A stretch of 64,000 bases of DNA from Halomonas sp. ML-15 (lineage in GTDB: Bacteria > Pseudomonadota > Gammaproteobacteria > Pseudomonadales > Halomonadaceae), in the NCBI RefSeq assembly GCF_014779595.1, contig NZ_JACXZT010000019.1, positions 2,189,945 to 2,253,944 of the forward strand, given 5' to 3'. This document shows, piece after piece, positions 63,999 through 64,000 of the stretch. The position numbers and the translations under genes are program-made. How positions within the stretch are numbered: position 1 is the stretch's first letter; each line of letters starts with the position of its first letter. Under the pieces are notes generated by a model that was given only the letters and a program-made list of their open reading frames with translations, was not told where the DNA came from and did no database searches.

Positions 63999-64000
63999 GA

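Overview
The window is about 64 kb of GC-rich (roughly 65% by eye) gammaproteobacterial chromosome. Gene content and order point to Halomonas or a close Halomonadaceae relative: the coaBC-dut-algC-argB block, the rpsB-tsf-pyrH-frr-uppS-cdsA-dxr-rseP-bamA-skp-lpxD-fabZ-lpxA-lpxB-rnhB-dnaE-accA block, the map-glnD-dapC-dapD-dapE block, and ppx, rho, ppk and hemB near one another. No rRNA, tRNA, CRISPR array, prophage or insertion sequence was recognised. Almost everything is housekeeping. The accessory interest is in the intergenic DNA: repeat families, leaders, one operator and one attenuator.

Layout. 1-6.5 kb: end of rpoH; slmA; the leftward operon coaBC-dut-algC-argB; radC divergent from it. 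6.7-16.3 kb (rightward): rpmB-rpmG, mutM, rlmI, a DUF2007 zinc-ribbon protein, a thioesterase, ald, trpS, a YeeE/YedE-type sulfur transporter and maeA. 16.6-22.6 kb: acnA (leftward), a CPXCG zinc protein, ahpC behind a near-canonical OxyR site, trxB, slyX (leftward) and a membrane-anchored cold-shock-domain protein. 22.7-30.5 kb (leftward): map-glnD-dapC-arsC family-dapD-dapE-hypothetical, joining nitrogen signalling with the succinylase branch of lysine/diaminopimelate synthesis. 30.5-51.8 kb (rightward): rpsB through tilS, covering translation factors, UMP kinase, isoprenoid/phospholipid/lipid A synthesis, outer-membrane assembly, the replicase and acetyl-CoA carboxylase alpha. 51.8-64 kb: ppx (leftward), rho, ubiD-fre-folM, a small membrane ORF, an attenuator-controlled DAHP synthase gene, a DUF3087 gene, then ppk1 and hemB (leftward).

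The best non-routine signal is upstream of the DAHP synthase gene (58.48-58.95 kb). A promoter is followed by a 42-codon leader ORF with a Tyr-Trp-Tyr-Trp-Phe run, a long 1:2 hairpin, a competing 2:3 hairpin, a 9-bp antiterminator pairing and a perfect 13-bp terminator with a T tract. This is the architecture of ribosome-mediated transcription attenuation. A second ORF with a good ribosome-binding site and its own Tyr/Trp/Phe cluster lies between the terminator and the structural gene and ends at that gene's Shine-Dalgarno sequence.

Three families of intergenic hairpin repeats are also present. Family A has six copies with a conserved box and three interchangeable apex modules; two long copies flank dnaE as direct repeats. 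Family B has two copies with MITE-like terminal inverted repeats. Family C has one copy filling the gap between a DUF3087 gene and ppk1. All structures and alignments were worked out by eye; no database search or folding program was run.
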